Shown here: positions 1 through 8,700 of the stretch, one piece after another
How positions within the stretch are numbered: the first letter of the stretch is position 1
How the letters are laid out: each line of letters begins with the position of its first letter
NCBI GenBank assembly: GCA_900549865.1
Contig: URPU01000004.1
Coordinates: forward strand, 1 to 46,053
Source of the DNA: an uncultured Eubacteriales bacterium
GTDB taxonomy: Bacteria > Bacillota > Clostridia > Oscillospirales > Oscillospiraceae
DNA: 46,053 nucleotides
Reading direction: 5' to 3'
Made by a program: the position numbers and the translations under genes
The notes under the pieces: generated by a model
What the model saw: the letters and a program-made list of their open reading frames with translations, nothing else
Database searches by the model: none
Told to the model about the DNA's origin: nothing

Positions 1-2
1 AG

Positions 3-518
3 CTCGACAACGACAGCGCAATGTATCACTTTGTCTCCGGCTACACCTCCAAGCTGGCCGGGACCGAGCGCGGCATAACCGAGCCTGTCACCACCTTCTC
101 CACGCTCTTCGGCGCTCCCTTCTTCCCGCTCAACGCCTCTGTGTACGCGCAGATGCTCGGCGAGAAGCTCAAGGAGACCGGCGCGAACGTGTTCCTCGTG
201 AACACCGGCTGGTGCGGCGGCGCTGCCGGCACCGTGCCCAGAATGAAGCTCAAGTACACCCGCGCAATGGTCACTGCCGCCCTCGCCGGTGAGCTGGACA
301 ACGTCGAGTATGAGCTTGACCCCATCTTCAACCTCAACATCCCCAAGTCCTGCCCCAACGTTCCGGCTGAGATCCTCAACCCGCGCAACGTCTGGACCGA
401 CATGGACAAGTACGAGGCCTCCGCAAAGGCGCTGGCAAAGAAGTTCCAGGAGAATTTTGCGAAGAAGTACCCCGACATGCCCGCGAACATCACCAACGCC
501 GGCCCCAAGGCAGAGTAA
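3..518 (+). CDS. pckA: Phosphoenolpyruvate carboxykinase (ATP), C-terminal part
   Basis: Partial gene entering from the left edge; 171 C-terminal residues are visible of a family that usually has about 530. The enzyme interconverts oxaloacetate plus ATP with PEP, CO2 and ADP in the cytoplasm (gluconeogenesis, or PEP carboxylation in fermenters). Seen: SGYTSKLAGTERGITEP, FGAPFFPL, and VNTGWCGG followed by RMKLKYTRAMV, which are hallmark C-terminal blocks of the ATP-type family. The nucleotide-binding P-loop lies outside the window. The frame is open from base 3, and the stop is followed 16 bases later by a strong terminator. Nothing upstream can be judged. Confidence 0.95.
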   Translation, partial: LDNDSAMYHFVSGYTSKLAGTERGITEPVTTFSTLFGAPFFPLNASVYAQMLGEKLKETGANVFLVNTGWCGGAAGTVPRMKLKYTRAMVTAALAGELDNVEYELDPIFNLNIPKSCPNVPAEILNPRNVWTDMDKYEASAKALAKKFQENFAKKYPDMPANITNAGPKAE

Positions 519-534
519 TATAGAGCTTTATTAA

Positions 535-573
535 AAAAGAGCATTGGGAACCTCCCGTTCCCAATGCTCTTTT
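535..573 (+). terminator. Intrinsic terminator of pckA, copy 1
   Basis: A 13-bp perfect stem (gagcattgggaac / gttcccaatgctc) with loop ctccc is flanked by A-run and T-run, so it works on either strand. The same 39 bases recur at 782-820, on the other side of a 206-nt repeat element. Confidence 0.9.
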
Positions 574-575
574 GA

Positions 576-781
576 GACTGTCAAAGAATCCATGCTGCAA
601 GGTAATGGAACAGAGCAGCGGGGGAGCTTGAGGGGGCAAGGCCCGCCTCAAATCAGATAAACCGCCGCAGAAAGGCTTGATACATCAAGGCTTTCGGGCG
701 AAGCAGTATTTTGAATGCTTTCAAAATACTCGGCGGATAAGCGCGGTCAAAAAAGTCTCGCAAGACTTTTTTGACAAGCTG
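576..781 (+). repeat. Dispersed structured element, family R2, copy a (206 nt)
   Basis: This intergenic element recurs in reverse orientation at 33471-33672 with high similarity over its whole length. It begins GACTGTCAAA and ends TTTTTTGACAAGCTG, the same kind of ends as the R1 elements elsewhere in the window. Visible hairpins are cttgat-ac-atcaag near 673-690, agtattttgaa-tgc-tttcaaaatact near 704-729, and aaaaagtc...gacttttt near 750-772. A ccgccg/cggcgg pair encloses the first two. It lies exactly between two copies of the pckA terminator. No open reading frame with codon structure was recognised inside. Confidence 0.75.
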
Positions 782-821
782 AAAAGAGCATTGGGAACCT
801 CCCGTTCCCAATGCTCTTTTT
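782..821. terminator. Intrinsic terminator, copy 2 (duplicate of the pckA terminator)
   Basis: Identical over 39 bases to 535-573. It now also serves the converging minus-strand gene ending at 863, since A-run and T-run flank both sides of the stem. Confidence 0.85.
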
Positions 822-862
822 GTATTCATTTTATGCAAAGCTTATTATCCGATATCACGCCA

Positions 863-2335
863 TCACGCCTGTGCGCGGCTTTTTATCCGCGGTGCGGCGG
901 CGAGGACGTAGAGTGCGGCGAATATCATCACTGGGATCGCCGCGTAGCTCTGCCCCAGACCGTTGACAGCGCCGGCCGTCTCCGCCGCCGCGGCGCAGGC
1001 AAAGCTTGCGCACACCGGGGCAATGAGAAGAAAGCGGCTCTTGCTCTTTTCATACGCCGCCGGGATGCACAGGAAGCCAAGCACGCCGCCGATGACCTCA
1101 AGCAGGCACATCACGCGCCGCACAGTGTGCAGGCGGTTATATTCCTCATGGTATTCAGCGGCATATTCCTCCGCGCTGTCCGGCAGGACGCCGCCCGCGT
1201 CGAGCTTCGCCTTCACGCCGTCATAGCCCTTCAGCAGGGCGCGGGTGGAGCTGAAGCGGCGCTCGTTCTCCTTCTTCTCGTCGGCGGCGTTCTTCTCCGC
1301 CGCGAGGCGCAGCGCCTCGCCGAGAAGGCTGTCGCGGCGGCTGGCAAGGCTCTCGTTCTGCCCGTCCAGTTCGCTCTGCTTGGCCCACATCTGCGCATAG
1401 CTGCTTTGTATCATCTGCTGTGCCGCGGCAAGCTGCTCCCCCGCCTCGGCAAGCTGGCGGCGCGCATCGTCCAGCGTGGTGCGCGCGTCATTTATCCGAT
1501 CCTGCGCCATGCCGATAAGCTCGTTCAGCAGGGCCAGCGCCTGCTCCGGCGACGACACGATGGGCAGCCCCGCCGCACGCAGAAGCTCGTTGCCCGCGTT
1601 CAGCGCCTCTCCCGCCGCGGCGTCATACGCCTCCTTTTCGGCAAGATAGGCCGCGTACTCGCTCTCATACGCCGCAAGCGCATCCTGATACGCCTGATAC
1701 TCCGCCTCATAGGCGGCAAGCTGCTGCTCATACCCGGCTTGAAGCTCCTGATTCAGCGCCTGCGCCTTTTCAAGCTCCTCGCCCTCAAGGCCGGTCGTGT
1801 CTATGTACTGCGGCTCCTCCGGCTTTTCGGGCTCCTCCGGCTTCACAGGCTCCACCGGCGGGGCGAGGCGCGCCACGACCTCATACGCCCCCGCGATGAG
1901 CTGGTCCGCCGCGCTCAGTATCTGGCTGTACTTGGCCTCCTCGGCCTGAAACTGCGCCTGCGCCGTCTGGAACATCTGCGACGCCGGGCCTATCATCGCC
2001 TGCGCCTGTGCCAGCGCGTCCTCGCCCATTTTAAGGCCGCCCTTTGTCGCCGTGCGCTCGGCCAGTTCCATGCGGTACTCGGCCGCGTCCTTGTCGTGCT
2101 GCTTCTGCGCCGCGTCAAGGCGCTCGCTGTCTTCCTTGTAGGTCGTGCCGTTTTTGAGCTTCTCGTCAAGCTCTTTGTAAAGCGTCACCCTGCCGGTGAG
2201 CTTTTCATAATCCGCCGTGTCGTCGTCATATTGACTTTCCGCCTTGCCGAGTCCGACGGCCCCAGCGGCCAGCATTATGACGCACATTATCGCAAGCGCA
2301 GCCGACAACACCCTTGTAAGCGCCGGATGCTTCAT
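863..2335 (-). CDS. Membrane-anchored coiled-coil protein of unknown function
   Basis: A 490-residue protein whose family I do not recognise. Seen: an N-terminal hydrophobic segment (about residues 10-30), then about 360 residues rich in Ala, Glu, Gln and Lys with heptad-like spacing (QAQAQFQAEEAKY, QLAAYEAEYQAYQDAL), interrupted near residue 160 by a Pro/Glu/Lys linker (PVEPVKPEEPEKPEEP). Three hydrophobic segments close the C-terminus. The probable topology is a long extracytoplasmic coiled coil tethered at both ends (inference). The start is supported by gggagaggag 7 bases upstream. It is monocistronic, between a terminator and the Na/Pi transporter-like gene. Repeated tyrosines in the coil (AYEAEYQAY) are notable. 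A spacer or envelope-shape role is possible but unsupported. Confidence 0.8.
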   Translation of the reverse strand: MKHPALTRVLSAALAIMCVIMLAAGAVGLGKAESQYDDDTADYEKLTGRVTLYKELDEKLKNGTTYKEDSERLDAAQKQHDKDAAEYRMELAERTATKGGLKMGEDALAQAQAMIGPASQMFQTAQAQFQAEEAKYSQILSAADQLIAGAYEVVARLAPPVEPVKPEEPEKPEEPQYIDTTGLEGEELEKAQALNQELQAGYEQQLAAYEAEYQAYQDALAAYESEYAAYLAEKEAYDAAAGEALNAGNELLRAAGLPIVSSPEQALALLNELIGMAQDRINDARTTLDDARRQLAEAGEQLAAAQQMIQSSYAQMWAKQSELDGQNESLASRRDSLLGEALRLAAEKNAADEKKENERRFSSTRALLKGYDGVKAKLDAGGVLPDSAEEYAAEYHEEYNRLHTVRRVMCLLEVIGGVLGFLCIPAAYEKSKSRFLLIAPVCASFACAAAAETAGAVNGLGQSYAAIPVMIFAALYVLAAAPRIKSRAQA

Positions 2336-2400
2336 ATATGCTTCTCCTCTCCCAGTGGCTTTTTCTTATAATATTAACTTATAATTATTACGAAATCATG

Positions 2401-2437
2401 TACCGGATATAGAAAAAATAGATTTCCATATCCGGTA
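2401..2437. repeat. 10-bp inverted repeat in the 2336-2468 intergenic region
   Basis: taccggatat and atatccggta are perfect inverted arms 17 bases apart, in the AT-rich gap between two minus-strand genes. It could be the terminator of the gene ending at 2469 or an operator for the one starting at 2335. There is no T-run in the minus direction, so the role is unresolved. Confidence 0.5.
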
Positions 2438-2468
2438 TTTAATATTTTTATATTTTATTTATATGTAT

Positions 2469-4226
2469 CTATATTCTGTACTTCTCGCTGTATTCCGCGT
2501 ATAGAGTGTCGAAATCGTGGGAGTGCAGCTCCTTGAGGTTTATGACGTAGCTGTGCGTGTCATACTCGTGCGCGTGCAGCTCTATCAGCGCTATCGCAAT
2601 GTTGGAGCAGTGGTCGGCCACGCGCTCGAAGTTCGTCAGCAGGTCGTTGAAAACAAAGCCGTGCGCAAGCGAGCATTCGCCCCGCTGGAGTCTGTCGATA
2701 TGGCGCAGCTTCATCTCGTCGCACAGGACGTCTATGCGCTCCTCCAGCGGCTCGACCCGGTAGGCCTCGTTTATGTTGTCATTTATGAATGACTCCACCG
2801 CCACACCCAGTATCTCGCGTATCGCGGCATCCAGCACGGAAAGCTCCGCCTCCGCCTGTTCGGAAAAGCGCACCTTTTTTTCATACTTTTCAAGCGCGGC
2901 CTCGGAGATGTTCACGGCGTGGTCGCTTATGCGCTCAAAATCGCTCAGCGCGTGCAGGTACTTCGACACGCGCTCGCTCTGCTCCTCGGTAAGCTCCAGC
3001 GCCGTCAGCTTGACAAGGTACGTGCCCAGCTTATCCTCAAACTGATCCACAAGCTCCTCCGTGCGCTCGACCTTTTCAAAACCGGCGGCCGTATAGTCTC
3101 CCAGCAGGGCAACAGCATTGAGAAGGTTCTCCTTCGCCGCCTGCGCCATGGAGTTCACGGTCAGACGGCTCTGCTCCACGGCGAGGGCGGGATGCTCAAG
3201 AAAGCGCTCGTCCAGGCGGTCAAACTCTTTGTTGGCGCTGCGCTCCTCGTCGCTTTCCTTGACGATGGCGCAGATGAGCTTTGCCATCTGGTCGATGCAC
3301 GGCAGCAGCGCAAAGGCCGTCACCGTGCGGAAAACGCTGTTGAGCAGCGCCACGCTGACCGTGTCCATCACGGCGTATTTTATCTGAAAGTCAAACACCG
3401 CGTCCAGCGAATAGAACACCAGCGCGCAGAACACCGCGCCGGTAAGCTCCGCCACGAGGTACGACACCGCCGTGCGCCGCCCGTTGACGCGCGCACCCAG
3501 CGCGGACAGCAGCACCGGCACCGCCGCGCCCACGGCAATGCCGAGGATTATCGGGAAGGCCGCGGCGAACGTGACCGCGCCCGTGGCCGACAGCGCCTGT
3601 AGTATGCCGACGGCGGCGGAGGCGCTTTGCAGCACGGCCGTGAACGCCGCGCCCGCGAGGATGCCGAGGGCGGGGTTTGAAAACGTCGTGAGTATGTCGA
3701 TAAAGGTCTTGCTCTGCCGCAGCGGGGCGACAGCGCCGCTCATGGACTGCATCCCGAACATCAAAACGGCAAAGCCCAGCAGGATATCCCCCGTGTGGCG
3801 CTTCGTCGGGTCCTTGCAGAACATGCGCAGCACCACGCCTATCACCGCGACGATGGCGGATATCGTCGCCGTGGAAAAAAGCGCCGCCCAGCCGCCGCTG
3901 CCCTCCAGACTTGAAAGGCAGATTATCCAGCCCGTGACGCTCGTGCCGATGAGTGCGCCGAGGATGACGGAAATGGCCTGTTTGAACTTCATCATGCCGG
4001 AGTTGACAAAGCCCACGACCATCACCGACGTCGCCGCGGAGGACTGAATGACGCCCGTGACGCCCGCGCCGAGCAGAAGCCCCTTGAGCGGCGTGCTGGA
4101 CAGGCGGAAAAGAATAAGCTCAAGACTGCTTCCGGCGACCTTCTTCAGCCCCTCGCCCATCAGCGTCATTCCAAACAGGAAAAGCGCGACGCCCCCCAGG
4201 AGCGATATAACGTTCGATGCGTCCAT
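2469..4226 (-). CDS. Na/Pi-cotransporter family protein with C-terminal PhoU-like domain
   Basis: A 585-residue inner-membrane protein of the NptA/PhoU-containing Na/Pi cotransporter group, expected to couple sodium and phosphate movement or adjust phosphate level. Seen: an N-terminal LLGGVALFLFGMTLMGEGLK, the repeated transporter motif as GVIQSSAATSVMVVGFVNSG and AVLQSASAAVGILQALSATG (QSS/QSA inverted repeats), about eight hydrophobic segments to residue 320, then a helical PhoU-like region with paired HALSDFERISDHAVNI and LLTNFERVADHCSNIAI. The start is set by gagaaaggaaag before ATG; an in-frame upstream extension has no ribosome site. An extended -10 (TGaTATAAT) lies at 4334-4342 on the minus strand. 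No pst or pho gene is adjacent. Confidence 0.9.
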   Translation of the reverse strand: MDASNVISLLGGVALFLFGMTLMGEGLKKVAGSSLELILFRLSSTPLKGLLLGAGVTGVIQSSAATSVMVVGFVNSGMMKFKQAISVILGALIGTSVTGWIICLSSLEGSGGWAALFSTATISAIVAVIGVVLRMFCKDPTKRHTGDILLGFAVLMFGMQSMSGAVAPLRQSKTFIDILTTFSNPALGILAGAAFTAVLQSASAAVGILQALSATGAVTFAAAFPIILGIAVGAAVPVLLSALGARVNGRRTAVSYLVAELTGAVFCALVFYSLDAVFDFQIKYAVMDTVSVALLNSVFRTVTAFALLPCIDQMAKLICAIVKESDEERSANKEFDRLDERFLEHPALAVEQSRLTVNSMAQAAKENLLNAVALLGDYTAAGFEKVERTEELVDQFEDKLGTYLVKLTALELTEEQSERVSKYLHALSDFERISDHAVNISEAALEKYEKKVRFSEQAEAELSVLDAAIREILGVAVESFINDNINEAYRVEPLEERIDVLCDEMKLRHIDRLQRGECSLAHGFVFNDLLTNFERVADHCSNIAIALIELHAHEYDTHSYVINLKELHSHDFDTLYAEYSEKYRI

Positions 4227-4381
4227 ACTCTTTCCTTTCTCCGGCTTGTTAAAAAACTTACAGATATTTTGTTGAAAAAACATACAGGGCCTTTTGGATG
4301 ATCCTTTTTGCCGCGCGGCCCTATATCTTTCTTATTATATCATAGCATACGAAATGCCCGCCGGACAAGTAAATAGAACGC

Positions 4382-4412
4382 AAAAAAATGCCCGCCGGAC
4401 AGGCGGGCATTT
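4382..4412 (-). terminator. Intrinsic terminator of the flavodoxin-ferredoxin gene
   Basis: Stem aaatgcccgcc / ggcgggcattt with loop ggaca, followed on the minus strand by a run of Ts. It lies 20 bases past the stop at 4433. Confidence 0.85.
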
Positions 4413-4432
4413 GGTGAAAACGCAGAGGGATA

Positions 4433-5215
4433 TCAGTCGATATGGATGACCTTCTCGCTCAGCTCCTTCGCGCTGACGTTGGGGTTGTGATAGCGGGCGC
4501 GGCGGACGCTTATCCCGCCGAGGTCTATCGCCTTCTTCGGGCAGTATTGCAGACAGCTCAGGCACTGCATACAGTTGCCGCCGATGACGGCGCGGCCGTT
4601 TTCAACGCGGATATTCCCGCGCGGGCAGAGGGACGCGCACTGGCCGCAGCCTATGCAGCTTTCGTTGACGCGCATCTTCGCCGCCTTGAGGGCGGATATC
4701 TTCGGCCAGCCCTTGCTCTCGACGTCGTTGATGGGGTTGTTGGGCGGGCGTCTGTCACTGCGGCGGGCGGAGAGTATCTCCCCGGCGGCCTTCTTCGCAA
4801 GCCTTTCCGCACGCGCCTGCGCCATGGACGGCGTCACCGGCGGCAGCATGAGGAAGTGCGGGAACAGCCATATGCACGAGCACTGATGGGATATGCCCGT
4901 CCAGTAGTCCAGATGCACGATGCTGTCTATCTTGTAAAGCCCCGTGCCGAGATACCCGGCATAGCTGCAAACGCCGAAGGTATAGGCGTTCGGGCTTATT
5001 TTCAGCATCTTCACATACTTCTCCACATCGCCGGGCAGGCCGCCGCCGTAGCACGGGAACACAAAGCCGACGCGGCGCGCGTCCGTCACGTCCTTCACTG
5101 CCGGTTCCCCGCGCATCATGACTATGTCCGTGTCCTTAAGCTCTTTTGCGATGTTCTTCGCTATATCCAGGCAGTTGCCGCTGCCGGAAAAGCAGAATAT
5201 AACGTTCTTGCTCAT
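4433..5215 (-). CDS. EFR1-type flavodoxin domain plus two 4Fe-4S clusters
   Basis: A 260-residue predicted cytoplasmic electron carrier combining an FMN-binding flavodoxin-like domain and a ferredoxin. Seen: an N-terminal phosphate-binding loop FSGSGNCLDIAKNIAKEL (flavodoxin FSGTGNT-like), FPCYGGGLPG near residue 60, and a C-terminal double cluster CIGCGQCASLCP and CMQCLSCLQYCP (residues about 187-228), each CxxCxxCxxxCP. The ATG at 5215 has GGAGG 7 bases upstream; a TTG 15 bases earlier lacks one. The product is commonly an orphan electron shuttle in anaerobes. Neighbours do not reveal a partner, and the gene is monocistronic with its own terminator. Confidence 0.9.
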   Translation of the reverse strand: MSKNVIFCFSGSGNCLDIAKNIAKELKDTDIVMMRGEPAVKDVTDARRVGFVFPCYGGGLPGDVEKYVKMLKISPNAYTFGVCSYAGYLGTGLYKIDSIVHLDYWTGISHQCSCIWLFPHFLMLPPVTPSMAQARAERLAKKAAGEILSARRSDRRPPNNPINDVESKGWPKISALKAAKMRVNESCIGCGQCASLCPRGNIRVENGRAVIGGNCMQCLSCLQYCPKKAIDLGGISVRRARYHNPNVSAKELSEKVIHID

Positions 5216-5362
5216 TGTACGCCTCCACAAAAATTTATTTGCATTGTATTGATAATTTTACAGCAAACCCGGCGTTATTACAACTGTTTTGTTGGAAATG
5301 TATACAAAAACTGAAAATTGTACAGTTTCGCTGCCGCGGCGGGCTTTTTTCGTGCGCTGGCG

Positions 5363-5391
5363 TTGCGCACGTGGGGCGCGTGTGGTATAAT
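5363..5391 (+). promoter_or_regulatory. Sigma-A-type promoter of the cobalamin riboswitch transcript
   Basis: TTGCGC, a 17-nt spacer ending in TGg, and a perfect TATAAT, so the -10 is of the extended kind. The predicted start is about 5398, just upstream of the riboswitch aptamer. Confidence 0.75.
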
Positions 5392-5404
5392 CGGATAAAA
5401 TTTA

Positions 5405-5578
5405 ATGACCTGTGCGGTGCGGCGTACAATGTACGAAGCCTAACAAGGAATCCGGTGTGAATCCGGAGCAGTCCCGCTGCTGTATACGGCGACAAGGGCA
5501 GAACACGCCACTGGGATATTTCCCGGGAAGGCCTGCCTGCGGATGACCCGTGAGTCAGAAGACTTGCCGCGCAGGCCG
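5405..5578 (+). ncRNA. Cobalamin (B12) riboswitch aptamer
   Basis: Matches the cobalamin riboswitch core in order: aatccGGTGTGAATCCGGAG with gCaGtCCCGCTGCTGTat (about 5447-5486), then GCCACTGGGA...cccGGGAAGGC (about 5507-5533), then tGCGGATGACCCGTGAGTCA and gAAGACtTGCC (the B12 box, about 5536-5573). All conserved blocks are present. It should bind adenosylcobalamin or a related corrinoid and repress the downstream surface-protein gene when B12 is plentiful (family knowledge). The distance to the start codon (about 170 nt) leaves room for an expression platform; see the terminator at 5616. Confidence 0.93.
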
Positions 5579-5615
5579 TTTATCATCCGTCCCGAGGAGG
5601 ATAAGGCTGGTAACG

Positions 5616-5644
5616 CAAACGCGGGGAAACCCGGGTTTGTTTTT
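5616..5644 (+). terminator. Probable riboswitch attenuator hairpin
   Basis: A stem of 10 pairs with one G-G mismatch (caaacgcggg / cccgggtttg, loop gaaa) is followed immediately by TTTTT. Lying between aptamer and start codon, it fits a transcription-terminating expression platform. The 18-nt core acgcggggaaacccgggt is repeated exactly at 5646-5663 without a T-run. Confidence 0.6.
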
Positions 5645-5747
5645 GACGCGGGGAAACCCGGGTCCGGTTTGTTATGCGGCGCTTTACCCGAATGGAGAAG
5701 GCGCTTTTCTTTTCGCGGCGGATGAAATATGCTTCGGGAGAGAATCT

Positions 5748-8700
5748 ATGAAAAAGCGTACTTTATCGTTCGTTCTGGCGCTGATAATGCTGCTGGGCCT
5801 GTTCCCGGCGGCGGCCTTCGCCGATGACGGGGCTTCCGGCGGCGCGCCCGCTGCGGCGGTCGAGCCGGTGCAGCCCTCGGTTGAACCTGCACAGCCGTCG
5901 GCAGAGCCCGCACAACCGTCTGCCGAACCCGCTCAGCCTTCGACGGAGCCTGCGCAGCCATCCGAAGCGCCCGCCCCTTCCCCCTCCGCGTCGCCCGTGC
6001 CGGGCGGCGAGGCCGGTGCGGATGAACCCGGCGGCAATAAAGACGCCGAAGAGGATGAGTCCGTGGAGGAAGAGCCGGAGGAGGATGAGCTTCTTCCGGA
6101 GTATGAACTCATCGCCGTGTATGCGGCGCTCGGCGCGTTTGACGCCTCTCTGCTCAACGGCATCCCTGCGGACTATAATATCGGTGCCGGAACGACCAAG
6201 TGGGGAACGCTCAACGGGCGGCTCGCCTCCGGCATCGCGGGAAAATCGAATGCCCGCAGCACCCTCACGCTGACCTTTACCGCGGATACGTATCTTTCGT
6301 TTGAGTATGCCGTCTCCTCTGAGGAGAGTTACGACTTCTTCACCATTTCGCACAACGGCACTCAGCTTGTCAAAACAAGCGGCGTCAACGGCGGCAGCCT
6401 TCAGCTTGAAATGCACAACGGAGACGTGCTGACCTTCACCTACAAAAAGGACAGCTCCGGCAACAAGAACGACGACTGCGCCTATGTATGGAACTTCTCC
6501 GCGACTGAGCCTGTCACCGTCACCTTCCATGCCAACGACGGTACGGACGCCACCGAAACTCAGGGCTTTTTCGGCCCGGCGGCGCTGCGCCTGAACAGCT
6601 TTGCGAAGGATCACGGCGTGTTCCTCGGCTGGTCCGCCACGCCCGGCGGCGAGGTCGTGTACACCGACGGCCAGACCATAGACAAGCCTGAGCAGCCGCT
6701 GGCGCTCTACGCCGTCTGGGCGGACGCCTTTGTCGTCAGCTTTGACGGCTGCGGCAGTGTGAACGTCATTCAGGGGCAGCCCCTCGGCGCTTCCGCGATG
6801 CCTGCGGACCCCACGCGCACGGGATATATATTCTCCGGCTGGACATGCAATGGCGCGCCCTTTGACCCGGCCGTGCCCGTGACGGGCGATATGACCTGTC
6901 AGGCACAGTGGACGCCCATCACGTATACCGTCAGCTTTGCGGCGAACGGCGGCGTCGGCCCTGCGATGGGCGACTGCACGCTTACATATGAGCAGCAGCT
7001 CACCCTGCCGGAGTGCGGCTTCACCCGCGACGGCTACACCTTCACGGGCTGGGCGCTGTCAAGCGGCGCTAGCTCCGCACAGTATACCGCCGGGCAGCAG
7101 GTGAGCGGCCTGTGCGCGCAGGAGGGCGGCAGCGTGACCCTTTACGCCGTCTGGACCGGGAACCGCCTGACGCTGACCGTTGACCTCAACTATGAAACGG
7201 AGGGGCGCTTAAACACGCGCACCTGCGTCGTCGGCGAGAATTATAACTATATTTACGATGAAGCGACGGGCAAGACGAACTACAGCAGGCTCCCCGACCC
7301 CACGCGCACCGGCTACATCTTTGACGGCTGGTTCACCGAGGCCGCGGGCGGCACGGAAATAGACGCCCAGTTCAAATTCACCTCCGACAGCCCCATGACC
7401 ATATACGCGCACTGGACAAAGGCCGTCACCGTCACCTTTGAGCCGAACGGCGGCAGAATGTGGGGCGTCAGGGAAAAGGTCATCCCCGCCGGTTCCTCGC
7501 TGGCGCTTGACGACTATTCCCTCAAGCCCACTCCGCCCAGCGGCAAGATATTTGAAGGCTGGTTTGCAGAGCGCGAGGGCGGCACGGCGCTGACAAACAG
7601 CTTCGTTTTCAATGAGGATATGACCCTGTACGCCCACTACAGGAATCCGCGCTACCTCCTTGTTTTCAACGCCCGCGGCGGTCAGGGCACGATGGACAGC
7701 GTTTATGTCGATTTCGACACGGACTATGACCTGCCCGAATGCGGCTTCACCCGCGAGGGCTATCGCTTCGTGGGCTGGAGCACCTCATCTTACTCCACAA
7801 GAACTGTCACCTCCATAAACCGCGAGTATGACAGCTGGGATAACGACGACGGCGAGACATACCCCGTCTATGCCGTGTGGGAGGAAACGACCTTCAACAA
7901 GGCGTTCACGGCCATTTCCGCCGCGATAAAGGAGCTTGACCCCGTAAAGAGCACAGGATCGTTTACGCTTCCCGCATCCGGCACGGGCTGGACGGCGGAA
8001 TATGAAAGCTCTTCCAGCCTTATGGATATCACCGGCGGCACGGCGGAGGTCGCAAAGCTCCCCTCCTCCGGCAGCACCGTTGTGAAGCTCACCGTGACCG
8101 TGACAGACACGGCCACCGATGAGACCGAGACGCGCAAATATACCGTCACGATCTATTCCCCCGAGGCCGCGGAGGCGGAGAACTATCTGACGGAGGCCGT
8201 GGACAGCCTCCCCCGCAGCTTCACCCCCGACTACGACACGGATAAGAACGCCTGCACCGCCATCGGCAAGCTTCTTGCGGATAAGGACTTCACGGGCATA
8301 AAGGTCTCCGTGAAGGAGGCCGCGCATGACAGCAGCAATTTTGCCTCCATCGCGGCGGACGGGAAGATAAGCTACTACTTCAATCCCGCGATGTCCGGCC
8401 GCCCCATTTCCTTTGACGTGCCCTTCGTTTTCAGCTGCAAGGGCGCATCCGTGGAAAAGAGTCTGCGCACCACTCTCTGCTGGGACAGCGACAGGGTCCG
8501 GGCGGAGCTCAAAACCGCCGCCGGGCGCCTGCCTGTGCCGTCGGAGATAAGCGACTCTATCGTGCTGTATCAGCATACGCCGAAGGAGGACGCAGATCCC
8601 GGCGAGGGCGGCTATGACGATACGATGTTCGACATCTGGAATACCGTGACGTGGACCTCGTCCGACGAAAAGCTCATAAAGATCGGCACGGCCGCGACAT

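Noticed and set aside
677..2371. 564-residue plus-strand reading frame opposite the coiled-coil gene
   Set aside because: It is rich in Arg, Leu and His without motifs and starts inside repeat R2a; it is the antisense shadow of 863-2335.
5616..5663. Two close direct repeats as a CRISPR-like array
   Set aside because: There are only two 18-nt units with a 9-nt gap inside a riboswitch leader; no spacer pattern.
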